Part shown: positions 43,608 to 56,600 of the stretch, piece after piece
Numbering within the stretch: the first letter of the stretch is position 1
Layout: the number at the start of each line of letters is the position of its first letter
Assembly: GCA_028752905.1 (NCBI GenBank)
Contig: JAQNBH010000006.1
Coordinates: 29,244,775-29,308,774, forward strand
DNA length: 64,000 nt
Direction: 5' to 3'
Origin: Cladorhizidae sp. MBARI D1340-BT2
Lineage: Eukaryota; Porifera; Demospongiae; Poecilosclerida; Cladorhizidae
Made by a program: the position numbers and the translations under genes
The notes under the pieces: model-generated
The model's database searches: none
Told to the model about the DNA's origin: nothing
The model's input: only the letters and a program-made list of their open reading frames with translations

Positions 43608-44142
43608 GATCTTATTGGCTGCATAGATTTCATTTATTTTTATGCCATTTTGTAGAGCGTTATCTGGGAAGGTGACTTTTGGTATCGCTTTAGAGAGCTA
43701 CTAAAAAAGTTGATTTATGCATATATAGTTCATCTAAGATGCCATCTTTGAAAGGCGTGCGCAACCCAAATTGATCGATCCTTTACCAAATCGCTGTGTT
43801 AGATGCAGTGAATTGAGGGTATGGCTTTTGCAGTGAAGAATCAAAGAAGGATTGCTGAATGTAGTTACTGATGGGGGAAGCATTTTAGGATTGTTCCTTA
43901 TGGCATTCCAAACCACTGGACCAATCTGTCCCAAACTTGTCATGCATGCATACCAACTTGACCTGGGGAGTAACCTGGACTAGGTCTGATCAGGACACTC
44001 CTCTTCATGTGGGCATTGCAGGCATATATAGCATCAAAACAGTATTCCAATTCACGAAAGCTTTAAAATATAGTGGGAACAAGTAATATGTAATTTTTTT
44101 TTACTAAATAAAAGGACATATAGGGTTGGCTTTGATATTGTG

Positions 44143-44496
44143 CTGTCATAACAATCACTCCATTACTGCCTCCACACTACCATAAGGAACCTCATAAACT
44201 TCAGCAAAAATATATTCTTGGCTAACAATCCCTACATTACTGCCTCCAGAAGGGACAGCAAAATTGTGATAAATAACTGATGCTATATAGCAGCACATTT
44301 TGTTGCAAAACTAAGCTATAAATCTCTTCATACCTTATGTTAGAGTAATCTGGATTTTATCATATTTGTGACGTCCCTTGTGGTTGTGGAGGCAGTAATA
44401 TAGTCCAAGAATATATTATTATTGCTGAAGTTTATAATTATTTGTGAGGTGACTTGTGGTTGTGTGGAGGCAGTAATGGAGGGATTGTTATGACAG
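44143..44496. mobile_element. Foldback MITE with four TGGAGGCAGTAAT motifs (arm A)
   Basis: Begins CTGTCATAAC and ends GTTATGACAG. Inverted arms of ~85 bp contain CATTACTGCCTCCA, occurring twice in each orientation and symmetrically placed. The same 354-bp element is at 51350-51703 (B) and 56794-57147 (C). No coding capacity. Flanks show no obvious target duplication. Confidence 0.7.
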
Positions 44497-46674
44497 TCTA
44501 GCTATCATATTTTTCCCCAGTTGGGCCTAACGTATTTCCAATGGGCATATTTTCTATCATTTGCACATTGTTGCTCAGTACACTTGGTCACAGTAACTTA
44601 GTTACCTGCTCAAAACTTTAATGGGATGTAACTCAGGTGCAATCATCTTGATCATATGCATCTTCTGGCACTTGTGATAAGTGCTTAGCTAAAGGTATAA
44701 AAAGTAACATATTATTACCTATATGGTTACAACACTATTCAGTGTCAATGTGATATAATAAATTTCAACTTCAATTAAAAAATAAGTAGAATCAATACAG
44801 TAATGTTAATTTTGTTACACGATTTACGAGTTTCTTAATTAAGCTTTAAAGTTGCGAACAAAATATAATGCTCATTGCTCATAATAATTATGGTATGAGT
44901 AAAAAAAATTCCATTATTTATCTTATTTCTTACAACCAGTGAGATTGATGTGTATTTAAAGCCTCATCATCGCTTGCACATCCATGTTGACATTTTAATT
45001 GTAGATGCTGTGCAATAAACTATTCTTACAACCATAGTAGTCTAGTATTAATCCTGTGGTCAGTCGTGCTAAGGTATGCTTTTGCCCTTGGTGAGCACCA
45101 TTGGCCTCACGTAGTAGCATCTGGTCTTCATCACTAGAGAAAAGGACCAGCCGCTTAACTGTCTCATTTGGATAGTTCATTGTGGGTTGGGTATAAGACA
45201 TTCTTTCACCTACAATATATTAATATTTTTACAAATGAAGTTTTTAAATATATAAATACAGAATAAATACATCTTGGAATTTCCCATAAAACCTCTCCAG
45301 GTAGATGATATCAGTGTCCCAATGACACTGTGGTCAGAGGGTCAGAGGTACAAAATACAGGTTAGGACTGAATTTCAGCCAGATCAGATTGTTACTACTA
45401 CTACTACTACTCTACTAATACTACTACTGATTTTTTAATTATTAATGCAAATGTCTGGAAGGTCGGGAAAACTCATGCTTTTTTAGGGGGATTAGTACTT
45501 AAATTATCAAGGCATTGTATAAATAATTATGGCACTAGTTTGTTATTCCCCCACCACCAATGTTTGGAATGAATCGAATGTTATTCTTATTCTCCCTCCC
45601 CCAATTGTTTGTGTTTTGAATGTCCAGATCGAAAATGAATTTTTTGTACTTGTCAAACCTTATCCCAGATAAGGCTGCTAGCGTCAATTTCCTTCAATAG
45701 CAGGGGTACTCCACAAACCCCGTTATTGCAGCAACAACCACGCAATGACTTTGGAACTTTGTGACAAAGGAGACAGATGGAGGTGTCACCGTCGAGGTTG
45801 TCGAGAGCAGAAGGTGTTGCGATAGGCACGTGACTTGAGAAATTCAAGCTGACTTACAGAAAGATTATCGTATTTATTTATTGCTGGTCGAGCTTACTAC
45901 TATCAAATTTTCCGATCATGAACTTGACATTGATTTGTAATTGACATTGATTTGTAATTTAGTCTCAGGTGAATAACAAACAAGCCCATAATTATTATTG
46001 CAATGAACTATTGGGTAGGGAGGAACTTGCTAATTTGTGAGAAGTAGATCTGATTTACAGAACCTCTTTGTTGTCATGTCTTAAAGGATAGAATGTTGGT
46101 ATTTGTAGAATGTTGGCATTTGTTCTGCATACTTATGTTATCTGAATGCCAATGATTTGGATAAAGATTAACATACCAAGAGGTGTCAATTCTTTTTCTT
46201 ATTCCACTCTGCTCCTTCGCACTCATGTCACAACTGTATTTTCCATTCTTAAGGAAATATTCGATTTTCGCAGATATACTGCAGGGTCCTTCTCTGTCCT
46301 CACCATCATAATTCAGCTCCACACGAGGGACAAATTTGGCAGCTGACTTTATTGATGCGCGGTTTATTAATTTTGTGATGCTGCACTTGCATGGTGTAGC
46401 AAAAGGGACAAATATGGCAGTGGGACTAATATGGCACGACACCGGCTTGTGGCGGGCCAGATGAATCTTTGGAGTGGTGTGTATAAAAATTATGATAACA
46501 TTATAATTAAATAACCAAATCTTCTGAAACTTTACAAAGTGATAGATTCACTGTTTAACTATAGTATGAGCAAGTTAAATAATAATAATAAATAAATTAA
46601 AATAAAAACACAGTCAGGGTCCCCCTTAATACAACAAGATATAAAACACAAATCGGAAATAAAAACAGCCATGG

Positions 46675-46938
46675 TCACAACAAGGGTACACTTCTGTCCC
46701 TAGCTACAATAAAAATAATTCTGCATACTCCTCTTCCTCTCCTCAAGGTAGAACCCAAAAAGCTGAAGACAAGCAGGACACTCAGGCAAAAGGGAAACAA
46801 AAGAAACCAGAACCTAAAACCAACAAACCAATCCAACAAACCAACCCAAGAAGCATATAAAAGGATTTCTACAAAACACACATTTACCAAGGCACACACC
46901 GCCATAAGTGTGCACCCCAAAATGAAGAAGTCTCTCAT
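46675..46938 (-). other. 87-codon hydrophobic frame kept in all four arms
   Basis: 'MRDFFILGCTLMAVCALVNV' followed by 'WVGLLDWFVGFRFWFLLF' and a basic tail 'GSTLRRGRGVCR'. Two membrane-like segments. Intact at 46938-46675, 48846-49109, 59651-59388 and 61639-61902. A and D are identical in protein, as are B and C; the two pairs differ at about four residues. No family is recognised. Intactness may only reflect recent duplication, because the frame lies on the integrase strand upstream of its first exon block. Confidence 0.25.
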
Positions 46939-47619
46939 GAATTTAAATGAATTAAGAGATTAAAATAACATCATAGATTAAAATATTATCAAGTGTAATC
47001 CATCTTTCTCTCTTGAAAGAGAAAGTACTCCAGTTTCATCATATCAGTAATCACCTACTAGCCTTGACCCTCCCTCCCCCTAGGCAATGTTTATCCTCAG
47101 TTTATCAGTTTAACACTTTCTAAGTTTGTTTGTTTTCTTTCTGTTCTAGCCCAAACAAAACCTGCACCATCATGCATCATCCACATTCCAATCCAACACT
47201 CTGTAATACACACAACACCCACTTACTATATATAGCATCACTCACACCATCCACCATGCAATCACAAAAGTGTGAATATGTGCTTACCACTCTTTATAAG
47301 CTCCAACAAGCATTGAGTACCTCATTCTTAGCATAGACAAAGATACCTCCAAATATTTGCCAAATAAAAATATATTGATCTCGCTGTCAAATAACTTTTT
47401 GAAGACAACCATATTACATCAATAAGTCCTCTATCATGTCCCGCCATTGCTCAGCATTGAAGACTCTCTCCCTGGGGAGCAGGAGGATATCTAGAGGTTG
47501 GATGCACCAATGCAGGACATATTACCCCTTCCCCACAGGTGGCCCCTCCCACTGCTACCCATCTATATACCACACTATCACTCATTCACAGGCAAGAAGA
47601 AGATAATCACGTTCTGGAT

Positions 47620-48163
47620 TATCTCCAGCAACACTGAAAACACCAAGTTGATACATGCACGCACAACACTAACACTACCACCTTTAGCAATAAATATACT
47701 AGAGAATTTCTACTTCTAGGAAGGATACTCTGCGTCAATCCAAAACAGCCTACCAAAATAACTGACTGACAAATAAACCAACACATCAGATAGCTTCCTC
47801 TAGCACAGAAATATGCAGACTCCAGAGAAAATTCATATGCCTACATTGGAGGATATGTTCTTTCAACTGGGTAGTGTGGTACTCCCTTGGCTTCAGGTTC
47901 CAGCCTACAGCTCATAATTAACAATGATTGTATCCTCGGGTTGGCCATCATGCCTGTCCCCCACTCCACCACAGGGTGCCATAGCTGGAACCAAACCAGA
48001 CATAACCCTGCCCAGTATACCATAACCAGGCCCCTAGACATCAACCCTGCCCAGTATACCATAAACCAGCCCCTAGACATAATCCCTGCCAAGTATACCA
48101 TAACCCAGCCCCTAGACATAATCCCAGCCCAGTATACCATAACCAGTCCCCTAGACATAATCT
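47620..48163. other. A/B palindrome spacer with 35-bp VNTR
   Basis: Single-copy centre between arms A and B. 48000-48160 holds about five copies of 'ccctagacataa-ccctgcccagtataccataacc'. The rest is unique apart from its inverted counterpart at 60334-60957. Confidence 0.85.
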
Positions 48164-51100
48164 ATCCAGAACGTGATTATCTTGTTCTTGCCTGTGAATG
48201 AGTGATAGTGTGGTATATAGATGGGGACCAGTGGGAGGGGCCACCTATGGGGGAGTGGTAATCTGTCCTGCGTTGGTGCATCCATCCTCTAGATATCCTC
48301 CTGCTCCCCAGGGAGAGAGTTTTCAATGTGCTGAGCAATGGCGGGACATGGTAGAGGACTTATTGATGTAAATATGGTTGTCTTAAAAAGTTATTTGACA
48401 GCGAGATCAATATATTTTTATTTGGCAAATATTTGGAGGTATCTTTGTCTATGCTAAGAATGAGGTACTCAATGCTTGTTGGTGCTTATAAAAAGTGGTA
48501 AGCACATATTCACACTTTTGTGATTGCATGGTGGATGGTGTGAATGATGCTATATATAGTAAATGGGTGTTGTGTGTATTACAGAGTGTTGGATTGGAAT
48601 GTGGATGATGCATGATGGTGCAGGTTTTGTTTGGGCTAGAACAGAAAGAAGAAAAAAAACTTAGAAACTGATAAACTGATAAACTGAGGATAAACATTCC
48701 CTAGAGGGAGGGAGGGTCAAGGCTTGTAGGTGATTACTGATATGATGAAACTGGAGTACTTTCTCTTTCAAGAGAGAAAGATGCATTACACTTGATAATA
48801 TTTTGATCTATGATGTTATTTTAATCTCTTAATTCATTTAAATTCATGAGAGACTTCTTCATTTTGGGGTGCACACTTATGGCGGTGTGTGCCTTAGTAA
48901 ATGTGTGTTTCGTAGAAATCCTTTTATATGTTTCTTGGGTTGGTTTGTTGGATTGGTTTGTTGGTTTTAGGTTCTGGTTTCTTTTGTGTCCCTTGTGCCT
49001 GAGTGTCCTGCTTGTCTTCAGCTTTTTGGGGTCTACCTTGAGGAGAGGAAGAGGAGTATGCAGAATTATTTTTATTGTAGCTAGGGACAGGTGTGTACCC
49101 TTGTTGTGACCATGGCTGTTGTTATTTCCGGTTTGTGTTTTATATCTTGTTTTATTAAGGGGGACCCTGACTGTGTTTTTAAATTTTTTTATTTATTATT
49201 ATTATTTAACTTACTCATACTATAGTTAAACAGTGAATCTTTCACTTTGTAATGTTTCAGAATATTTGGTTATTTAATTATGAAGTTATCATAATTTTTA
49301 TACACACCACTCCAAAGATTCATCTGGCCCGCCACAAGCCGGTGTCGTGCCATATTAGTCCCACTGCCATATTTGTCCCTTTTGCTACACCATGCAAGTG
49401 CAGCATCACAAAATTAATAAACCGCGCATCAATAAAGTCAGCTGCCAAATTTGTCCCTCGTGTGGAGCTGAATTGTGATGGTGAGGACAGAGAAGGACCC
49501 TGCAGTATATCTGCGAAGATCGAATATTTCCTTAAGAATGGAAAATACAGTTGTGACATGAGTGCGAAGGAGCAGAGTGGAATAAGAAAAAGAATTGACA
49601 CCTCTTGGTATGTTAATCTTTATCCAAATCATTGGCATTCAGATAACATAAGTATTCAGAACAAATGCCAACATTCTACAAATACCAACATTCTATCCTG
49701 TGTGCACTTTAAGACATGCCAACAAAGAGCTTCTGTAAATTACATCTACTTCTCACAAATTAGCAAGTTCCTCTGTACCCAATAGTTCATTGCGATAATA
49801 ATTATGGCAATTGTTTGTTATTTACCTGTGGCTAAATTACAAATCAATGTCAATTACAAATCAGTGTCAATTTCATGATCGGAAAATTTGGTAGTAGTAA
49901 GCTCGACCAGCAATAAATAAATACGATAATCTTTCTGTAAGTCAGCTTGTATTTCTCAAGTCACGTGCCTACTCGCAACCCCTTCTGCTCTCGACAACCT
50001 CGATGGTGACACCTCCATCTGTCTCCTTTGTCACAAAGTTCCAAAGTCATTGCATGGTTGTTGCTGCAATAACGGGGTTTGTGGAGTACCCCCTGCTATT
50101 GAAGGAAATTGACGCTAGCAGCCTTATCTGGGATAAGGTTCAGAAAATTCATTTTCGATCTGGACATTCAAAACACAAACGAGTGCCATAATTATTTATA
50201 TAATGCCTTGATAATTATAAGTACTAATCCCCCTAAAAAAACATGAGTTTTCCCGACCTTCCAGACCGTTTCCAGCCATATCTGCCCCATTTTTGACCCA
50301 TCCACACCCTATCATGACTATCGCCACCACCACCAGAGTGAAGAGAGAAAAAAAGTCTCTCAAAATCAACTTTCAATGAGTTTTCTCGACCTCCCAGACA
50401 TTTGCATTAATAAAGATTTTTTCAGTAGTAGTAGTAGTAGAGTAGTAGTAGTAGTAACAATCCGATCTGGCTGAAATTCAGTCCTAACCTGTTGTTGTAC
50501 CTCTGACCCTCTGATCACAGTGTCATTGGGACACTGATATCATCTACCTGGAGAGGTTTTATGGGAAATTCCAAGATGTATTTATTCTGTATTTAAATAT
50601 TTAAAAACTTCATTTGTAAAAATATTAATATATTGTAGGTGAAAGAATGTCTTATACCCAACCGACAATGAACCATCCAAATGAGACAGTTAAGAGGCTG
50701 GTCTTTTTCTCTAGTGATGAACATCAGATGCTACTACGTGAGGCCAATGGTGCTCACCAAGGGCAAAAGCGTACCTTAGCCCGACTGACCAAAGGATTAA
50801 TACTGGACTACTATGGTTGTAAGAATAGTTTAGTGCACAGCATCCCAAATTAAAATGTAAACATGGATGTGCAAGTGATGATGAGGCTTTAAATACACAT
50901 CAATCTCACTGGTTGTAAGAATTAAGATAAATAATGGGAAAAAATGTACTCATACCATATTATGAGCAGTGAGCATTATATTTTGTTCGCAACTTTAAAG
51001 CTTAATTAAGAAACTCGTAAATCGTGAAACAAAATTAACATTACTGTATTAATTCTACTTATTTGTTAATTGAAGTTGAAATTTATTTTATCACATTGAC

Positions 51101-53535
51101 ACTGAATAGTGTTGTAACCATATAGATAATAATATGTTACTTTTTATACCTTTAGCTAAGCACTTGTCACACAATTGCCAGAAGATGCAGATGATCAAGA
51201 TGATTGCACCTGAGTTACATCCCATTAAAGTTTTGAGCAGGTAACTAAGTTACTGTGACCAAGTGTACTGAGCAACAATGTGCAAATGATAGAAAAGATG
51301 CCCATTGGAAATACGTTAGGCCCAACTGGGGAAATATATGATAGCTAGACTGTCATATCAATCACTCCATTACTGCCTCCACACAACCACAAGTCACCTC
51401 ACAAATAATTATAAACTTCAGCAATAATAATATATTCTTGGACTATATTACTGCCTCCACAACCACAAGGGATGTCACAAATATGATAAAATTCAGATTA
51501 CTCTAACATAAGGTATGAAGAGATTTATAGCTAAGTTTTGCAAGAAAATGTGCTGCTATATAGCATCAGTTATTTATCACAATTTTGCTGTCCCTTCTGG
51601 AGGCAGTAATGTAGGGATTGTTATCCAAGAATATTTTATTGCTGAAGTTTATGAGGTCCCTTATGGTAGAGTGGAGGCAGTAATGGAGTGATTGTTATGA
51701 CAGCAAAATATCAAAGCCTACCCTATATGTCCTTTTATTTATTAAAAATTTTTTTTACATATTACTTGTTCCCACTATATTTTAAAGTTTTCGTGAGTTG
51801 GAATACTATTTTGATGCTATATATGCCTGCAATGCCCACACGAAGAGGAGTGTCCTGGTCAGACCTAGTCCAGGTTACTCCACAGGTCAAGTTGGTATGC
51901 ATGCATGACAAGTTTGGGACAGATTGGTCCAGTGGTTTGGAATGCCATAAGGAACAATCCTAAAATGCTTCCCCCATCAGTAACTACATTCAGCAATCCT
52001 TCTTTGATTTTTCCCTGCAAAAGCCATACACTCAATCCACTGCATCTAACACAGCGATTTGGTAAAGGATCGACCAATTTGGGTTGTGCACGCCGTTCGT
52101 CTTAGACGAACTATATATGCAAAAATCAACCTTTTTTTAGTAGCTCTCTAAAGCGATACCAAAAGGCACCTTCCCAGATAACGCTCTACAAAATGGCATA
52201 AAAATAAATGAAATCTATGCAGCCAATAAGATGATGATGATGATGATAATGATGATGATGCTGATGATGATTTTACGCGTAATTTTTCCGACCTTTTTTT
52301 TAGTTTGGAGAACTGCGCTTCTGTGTGCTATATTGTTGGGAAGGATTTCTGCGACATCCTGTTTTTAGGGTCTGTATAGGGATAGAATCGAGTATATGGC
52401 GAGTTTTAGTTTGTTGCTGAATGATCTCTGACCTGCCAAACCTACATGAGAGTGCTAATGCATTTTAAAATGCAGGCAAGAAAAGCCTAAACTTTTAGGC
52501 CGCATGAATAGGTATGATATTGGACAAGTTAGTATATAGGGGAATTTAGACGCTACATATATACACAGATTAAATTGAATAATTTTTTTGTTAATTTTAA
52601 TAAACAGGTTAGATGATCCTTTACCAATCCAAATCTTATGCCCTATATATTAATTAAAATGCATAAAATCAGGTAATTACAGGCACATCTGATTTGCTTA
52701 AAATCATGTAGCAAATACTTTCAGTTGGGAGATTTTGGGTATAGACCTCATTGGTCCATTTGCAGCCACAGACGAAGGCCATATATATGTCTGCACTGTT
52801 ACAGATCTCTTTACCAAGTGGGTATTTGCTCGGCCAATCGAGTCCAAGTCAGCTGGTGATGTTGCAAGCATTCTACTCGAGCTCATCTATAGTTATGGTC
52901 CTTCCTAAAAAATTATAATGGATCAAGTGCGTGAATTTATAAACCAGGTAACTAACTTAATAAAACTGTTGCCATCTGTGTTTATGAAATGACATGTGTA
53001 TGTGGTCTGAGAAGTGAAAATTAATCAAGGAAAATGTGTTGGATTTGTTTACAAGAGCAAAGTTAGACTATTCAGTACAAGGCAGACTTAACACAATTTA
53101 TGATAACTATATTAGCGACTTCAGTCTTGATTCTCTGGAAATTTCCTCCTGTTTCTTTTGATAAATATTCATGTAGAGTAATGTTCTGTTTGTGTGAACT
53201 TATTTGATGACTCAGCTCAATGATGTTGTCTTGACTGATTTTGGAGTGAAGCAGATGATGGTATGTTCAGCATATCACCCTCAGAGCAATGGCCAAGATA
53301 AGCGGACTAATCAAACTCTTAATAGGCCAAGTATACAAACGATGCTCAATCTGACTGAGACAATTAAGCTACCAATATTTAATAATTATTTTTCAAGATT
53401 GACAGTTTCTTAATAAATAGAGAGATTTCTACTATTAACACCACATTCCAATAGATGCCAATATCAAATTTCATGGTAATCTGAGATTACCCCAGAAAAT
53501 CTCACCAGAATCTCCAATGAATCCTCTCGCACTGA
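48164..53535 (+). repeat. Palindrome arm B, truncated by the assembly gap
   Basis: Reverse complement of A (roughly 95% by eye) and almost identical to the reverse complement of C. It stops at the N run within the stretch that in C lies at about 54966, so ~1.3 kb of B is missing. Confidence 0.9.
49330..53411 (+). pseudogene. Copy B of the integrase-like gene (plus strand)
   Basis: Same exons as copy A in opposite orientation: N-terminal block 49350-49606, finger first half 50639-50853, finger second half ~51154-51239, core 52715-52947 and core end 53212-53411. Differences from A include 'DQVREF' in place of 'DQGREF' after the second Asp, and 'NGQDKR' in place of 'NGQDER', so the catalytic Glu is Lys. 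An extra Met lengthens the segment before it. The TAA before 'KIIMDQ' is shared with A and C and so predates the duplication. The finger's C-x-x-C is also disturbed. The 3' exons fall in the gap. Confidence 0.7.
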
Positions 53536-53635
53536 NNNNNNNNNNNNNNNNNNNNNNNNNNNNNNNNNNNNNNNNNNNNNNNNNNNNNNNNNNNNNNNNN
53601 NNNNNNNNNNNNNNNNNNNNNNNNNNNNNNNNNNN
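53536..53635. other. Assembly gap, 100 N
   Basis: Exactly 100 unknown bases, a conventional placeholder for a gap of unknown size. It sits at the junction of two near-identical inverted arms. Confidence 0.99.
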
Positions 53636-53684
53636 TAAACTCTGGTCATTAAGCCTCTCATTGTTTAGTTTGACTAATATCCAA

Positions 53685-56600
53685 AGTAAAGGTCGAGCTA
53701 CAGATAAAAAATATATCACAAAAAACAGACAAGGACATTCTAACATTTATCAAAACTCGGAAATACATCTATCCAGAAAATTTTATTATTCTTAGCCTTT
53801 TGATTTTTTCTCAGAAACAACAATGGGACTCTAATTTGATTCAGCTTATATAAAGGCACACATTAAAGGTACACATTAATTCATAAAAACATACCTATTG
53901 CCGTTTTAAATCTCTTTTTTGCTTGGAATCGAAATAAGCTTTATGCTTCGCTTTAGCTTCTTCAATTTTCAACCGTATCTTCTCATATGTACCTATGTGA
54001 TTACAAAATAAAACAGATCTTTAACATGATTTTGGGGGAGTGCATCAAACATTTTCATTAAACTATTTGTCCCCATTTTTGTTACAAAAAAGTGTCAGCA
54101 ATTCAATGTCATATATTTATGTTTGCCAGTCAGTTTTGTTCTTACATCTGCCACATGCTTCTCCAAATTATAATGTATGTCTTCAGGAGAAATAGTGAAT
54201 GAGATGTTTTCATAGAGAAGCTTCTGCTCATTCTCATGTTCTGCATTATTGATGGCTATGGAACCCCTAGCTGTTCGGTAGAACATCAACACAAATGGCT
54301 GTTGCTTTGTTGAAGACAGGACACTTGTATTGATACCATAAGTTGTGGGGAGTACATATCTACATAAGTACACAAACATCATACATAGAAATCATAACTA
54401 CAAGCAGCACATTCAAGGTACATGCATCCTTTAGCTGAAGGCTTACACCTAAAACCATTTTATATTTTTTGTATATAAGAATTTGGAAAATAATATACCG
54501 TATTGCTACAATGTGCAATTTAGAGTTTTTGAGCTCCATAAATGTATAATGCGGTCTTAGTTTTGCATTTTATAATAAGTACCACTAATTATAACAAGAT
54601 CGGTTGGCACTTTTCTGCGCACTATTCTGACCATCCAGTACTCTTGCATATTTTCGTTTGCTCTCCTGATACTTCTCTGATCGATTCCTGCGTCTTCGCT
54701 AGTAGACAGGGATCGTTTGAAGCACATTCGAATGGTCACACTCTGGTCAGCTCTCATTTTCTCGCTAGTAAACTGTCTGGCTTTTGGCTGCAATATGCAT
54801 GTGGAATGTTTTGTGCGATAAAAAATATTGCGAGTATGTTTTACGAATAACAATGCACTCGCAAAACTTAATCAAATTTTGTAGCAATACGGTAGCAATA
54901 AGTACTATTTTTTATGCCTTTTCATAATTTTATATGTGTGTGTCTGTGAGTGGGTGGGTGTTTCAGTGCGAGAGGATTCATTGGAGATTCTGGTGAGATT
55001 TTCTGGGGTAATCTCAGATTACCATGAAATGTGATATTGGCATCTATTGGAATGTGGTGTTAATAGTAGAAATCTCTCTATTTATTAAGAAACTGTCAAT
55101 CTTGAAAAATAATTATTAAATATTGGTAGCTTAATTGTCTCAGTCAGATTGAGCATCGTTTGTATACTTGGCCTATTAAGAGTTTGATTAGTCCGCTTAT
55201 CTTGGCCATTGCTCTGAGGGTGATATGCTGAACATACCATCATCTGCTTCACTCCAAAATCAGTCAAGACAACATCATTGAGCTGAGTCATCAAATAAGT
55301 TCACACAAACAGAACATTACTCTACATGAATATTTATCAAAAGAAACAGGAGGAAATTTCCAGAGAATCAAGACTGAAGTCGCTAATATAGTTATCATAA
55401 ATTGTGTTAAGTCTGCCTTGTACTGAATAGTCTAACTTTGCTCTTGTAAACAAATCCAACACATTTTCCTTGATTAATTTTCACTTCTCAGACCACATAC
55501 ACATGTCATTTCATAAACACAGATGGCAACAGTTTTATTAAGTTAGTTACCTGGTTTATAAATTCACGCACTTGATCCATTATAATTTTTTAGGAAGGAC
55601 CATAACTATAGATGAGCTCGAGTAGAATGCTTGCAACATCACCAGCTGACTTGGACTCGATTGGCCGAGCAAATACCCACTTGGTAAAGAGATCTGTAAC
55701 AGTGCAGACATATATATGGCCTTCGTCTGTGGCTGCAAATGGACCAATGAGGTCTATACCCAAAATCTCCCAACTGAAAGTATTTGCTACATGATTTTAA
55801 GCAAATCAGATGTGCCTGTAATTACCTGATTTTATGCATTTTAATTAATATATAGGGCATAAGATTTGGATTGGTAAAGGATCATCTAACCTGTTTATTA
55901 AAATTAACAAAAAAATTATTCAATTTAATCTGTGTATATATGTAGCGTCTAAATTCCCCTATATACTAACTTGTCCAATATCATACCTATTCATGCGGCC
56001 TAAAAGTTTAGGCTTTTCTTGCCTGCATTTTAAAATGCATTAGCACTCTCATGTAGGTTTGGCAGGTCAGAGATCATTCAGCAACAAACTAAAACTCGCC
56101 ATATACTCGATTCTATCCCTATACAGACCCTAAAAACAGGATGTCGCAGTAATCCTTCCCAACAATATAGCACACAGAAGCGCAGTTCTCCAAACTAAAA
56201 AAAAGGTCGGAAAAATTACGCGTAAAATCATCATCAGCATCATCATCATTATCATCATCATCATCATCTTATTGGCTGCATAGATTTCATTTATTTTTAT
56301 GCCATTTTGTAGAGCGTTATCTGGGAAGGTGCCTTTTGGTATCGCTTTAGAGAGCTACTAAAAAAAGGTTGATTTTTGCATATATAGTTCGTCTAAGACG
56401 AACGGCGTGCGCAACCCAAATTGGTCGATCCTTTACCAAATCGCTGTGTTAGATGCAGTGGATTGAGTGTATGGCTTTTGCAGGGAAAAATCAAAGAAGG
56501 ATTGCTGAATGTAGTTACTGATGGGGGAAGCATTTTAGGATTGTTCCTTATGGCATTCCAAACCACTGGACCAATCTGTCCCAAACTTGTCATGCATGCA

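Larger units (their letters stand above)
40900..47619 (-). pseudogene. Copy A: intron-split GIN/KRBA2/Ginger-like integrase gene
   Basis: Exons on the minus strand. N-terminal block ~46442-46176 ('KIEYFLKNGKYSCDMSAKEQ', 'SGIRKRIDTSW' then GTATGT). Finger first half 45209-44998 ('LREANGAHQGQKHTLARL'). Finger second half ~44700-44610 (C-x-x-C with first Cys now Tyr, then 'CQKMHMIKMIAPELHPIKV'). Core 43151-42929 ('WEILGIDLIGPF', 'VCTVTDLFTKW', 'IIMDQGREFINQ'). Core end 42662-42511 ('VCSAYHPQSNGQDERPNQTL'). Then 41731-41517 ('INTSVQSSTKQQPFVLMF'), ~41352-41283 ('EEAKAKHKAYFDSK') and 41018-~40900 ('GDYVLK', 'WLGPYVIVE', the GPY module). The catalytic triad is D, D and E, with exactly 35 residues between the last two across the splice. 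Lesions: TAA before 'KIIMDQ', a 7-bp deletion at ~41340 and a frameshift in the GPY exon. Confidence 0.75.
41062..47619 (-). repeat. Palindrome arm A
   Basis: Inverted copy of 48164-53535 (B) and direct copy of 53685-60333 (C). It is closest to D (60958 on, inverted). It starts at 'agtaaaggtcgag' and ends at 'cacgttctggat'. The homology with C begins 44 bp outside the GPY exon, so that exon is unique to A in this window. Confidence 0.9.

Noticed and set aside
47130..47719. Two plus-strand frames repeated in all arms ('MFSFCSSPNKTC', 'MDAPMQDILPLP')
   Set aside because: They recur only because the arms are duplicated, have low-complexity composition and no motif, and the integrase gene runs the other way.
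47841..48158. 'MSRGLVMVYWAG' repeat frames over the spacer
   Set aside because: Translation of the 35-bp VNTR.
53471..53795. Frames running across the N gap
   Set aside because: They include 100 unknown bases and are not evidence of coding.
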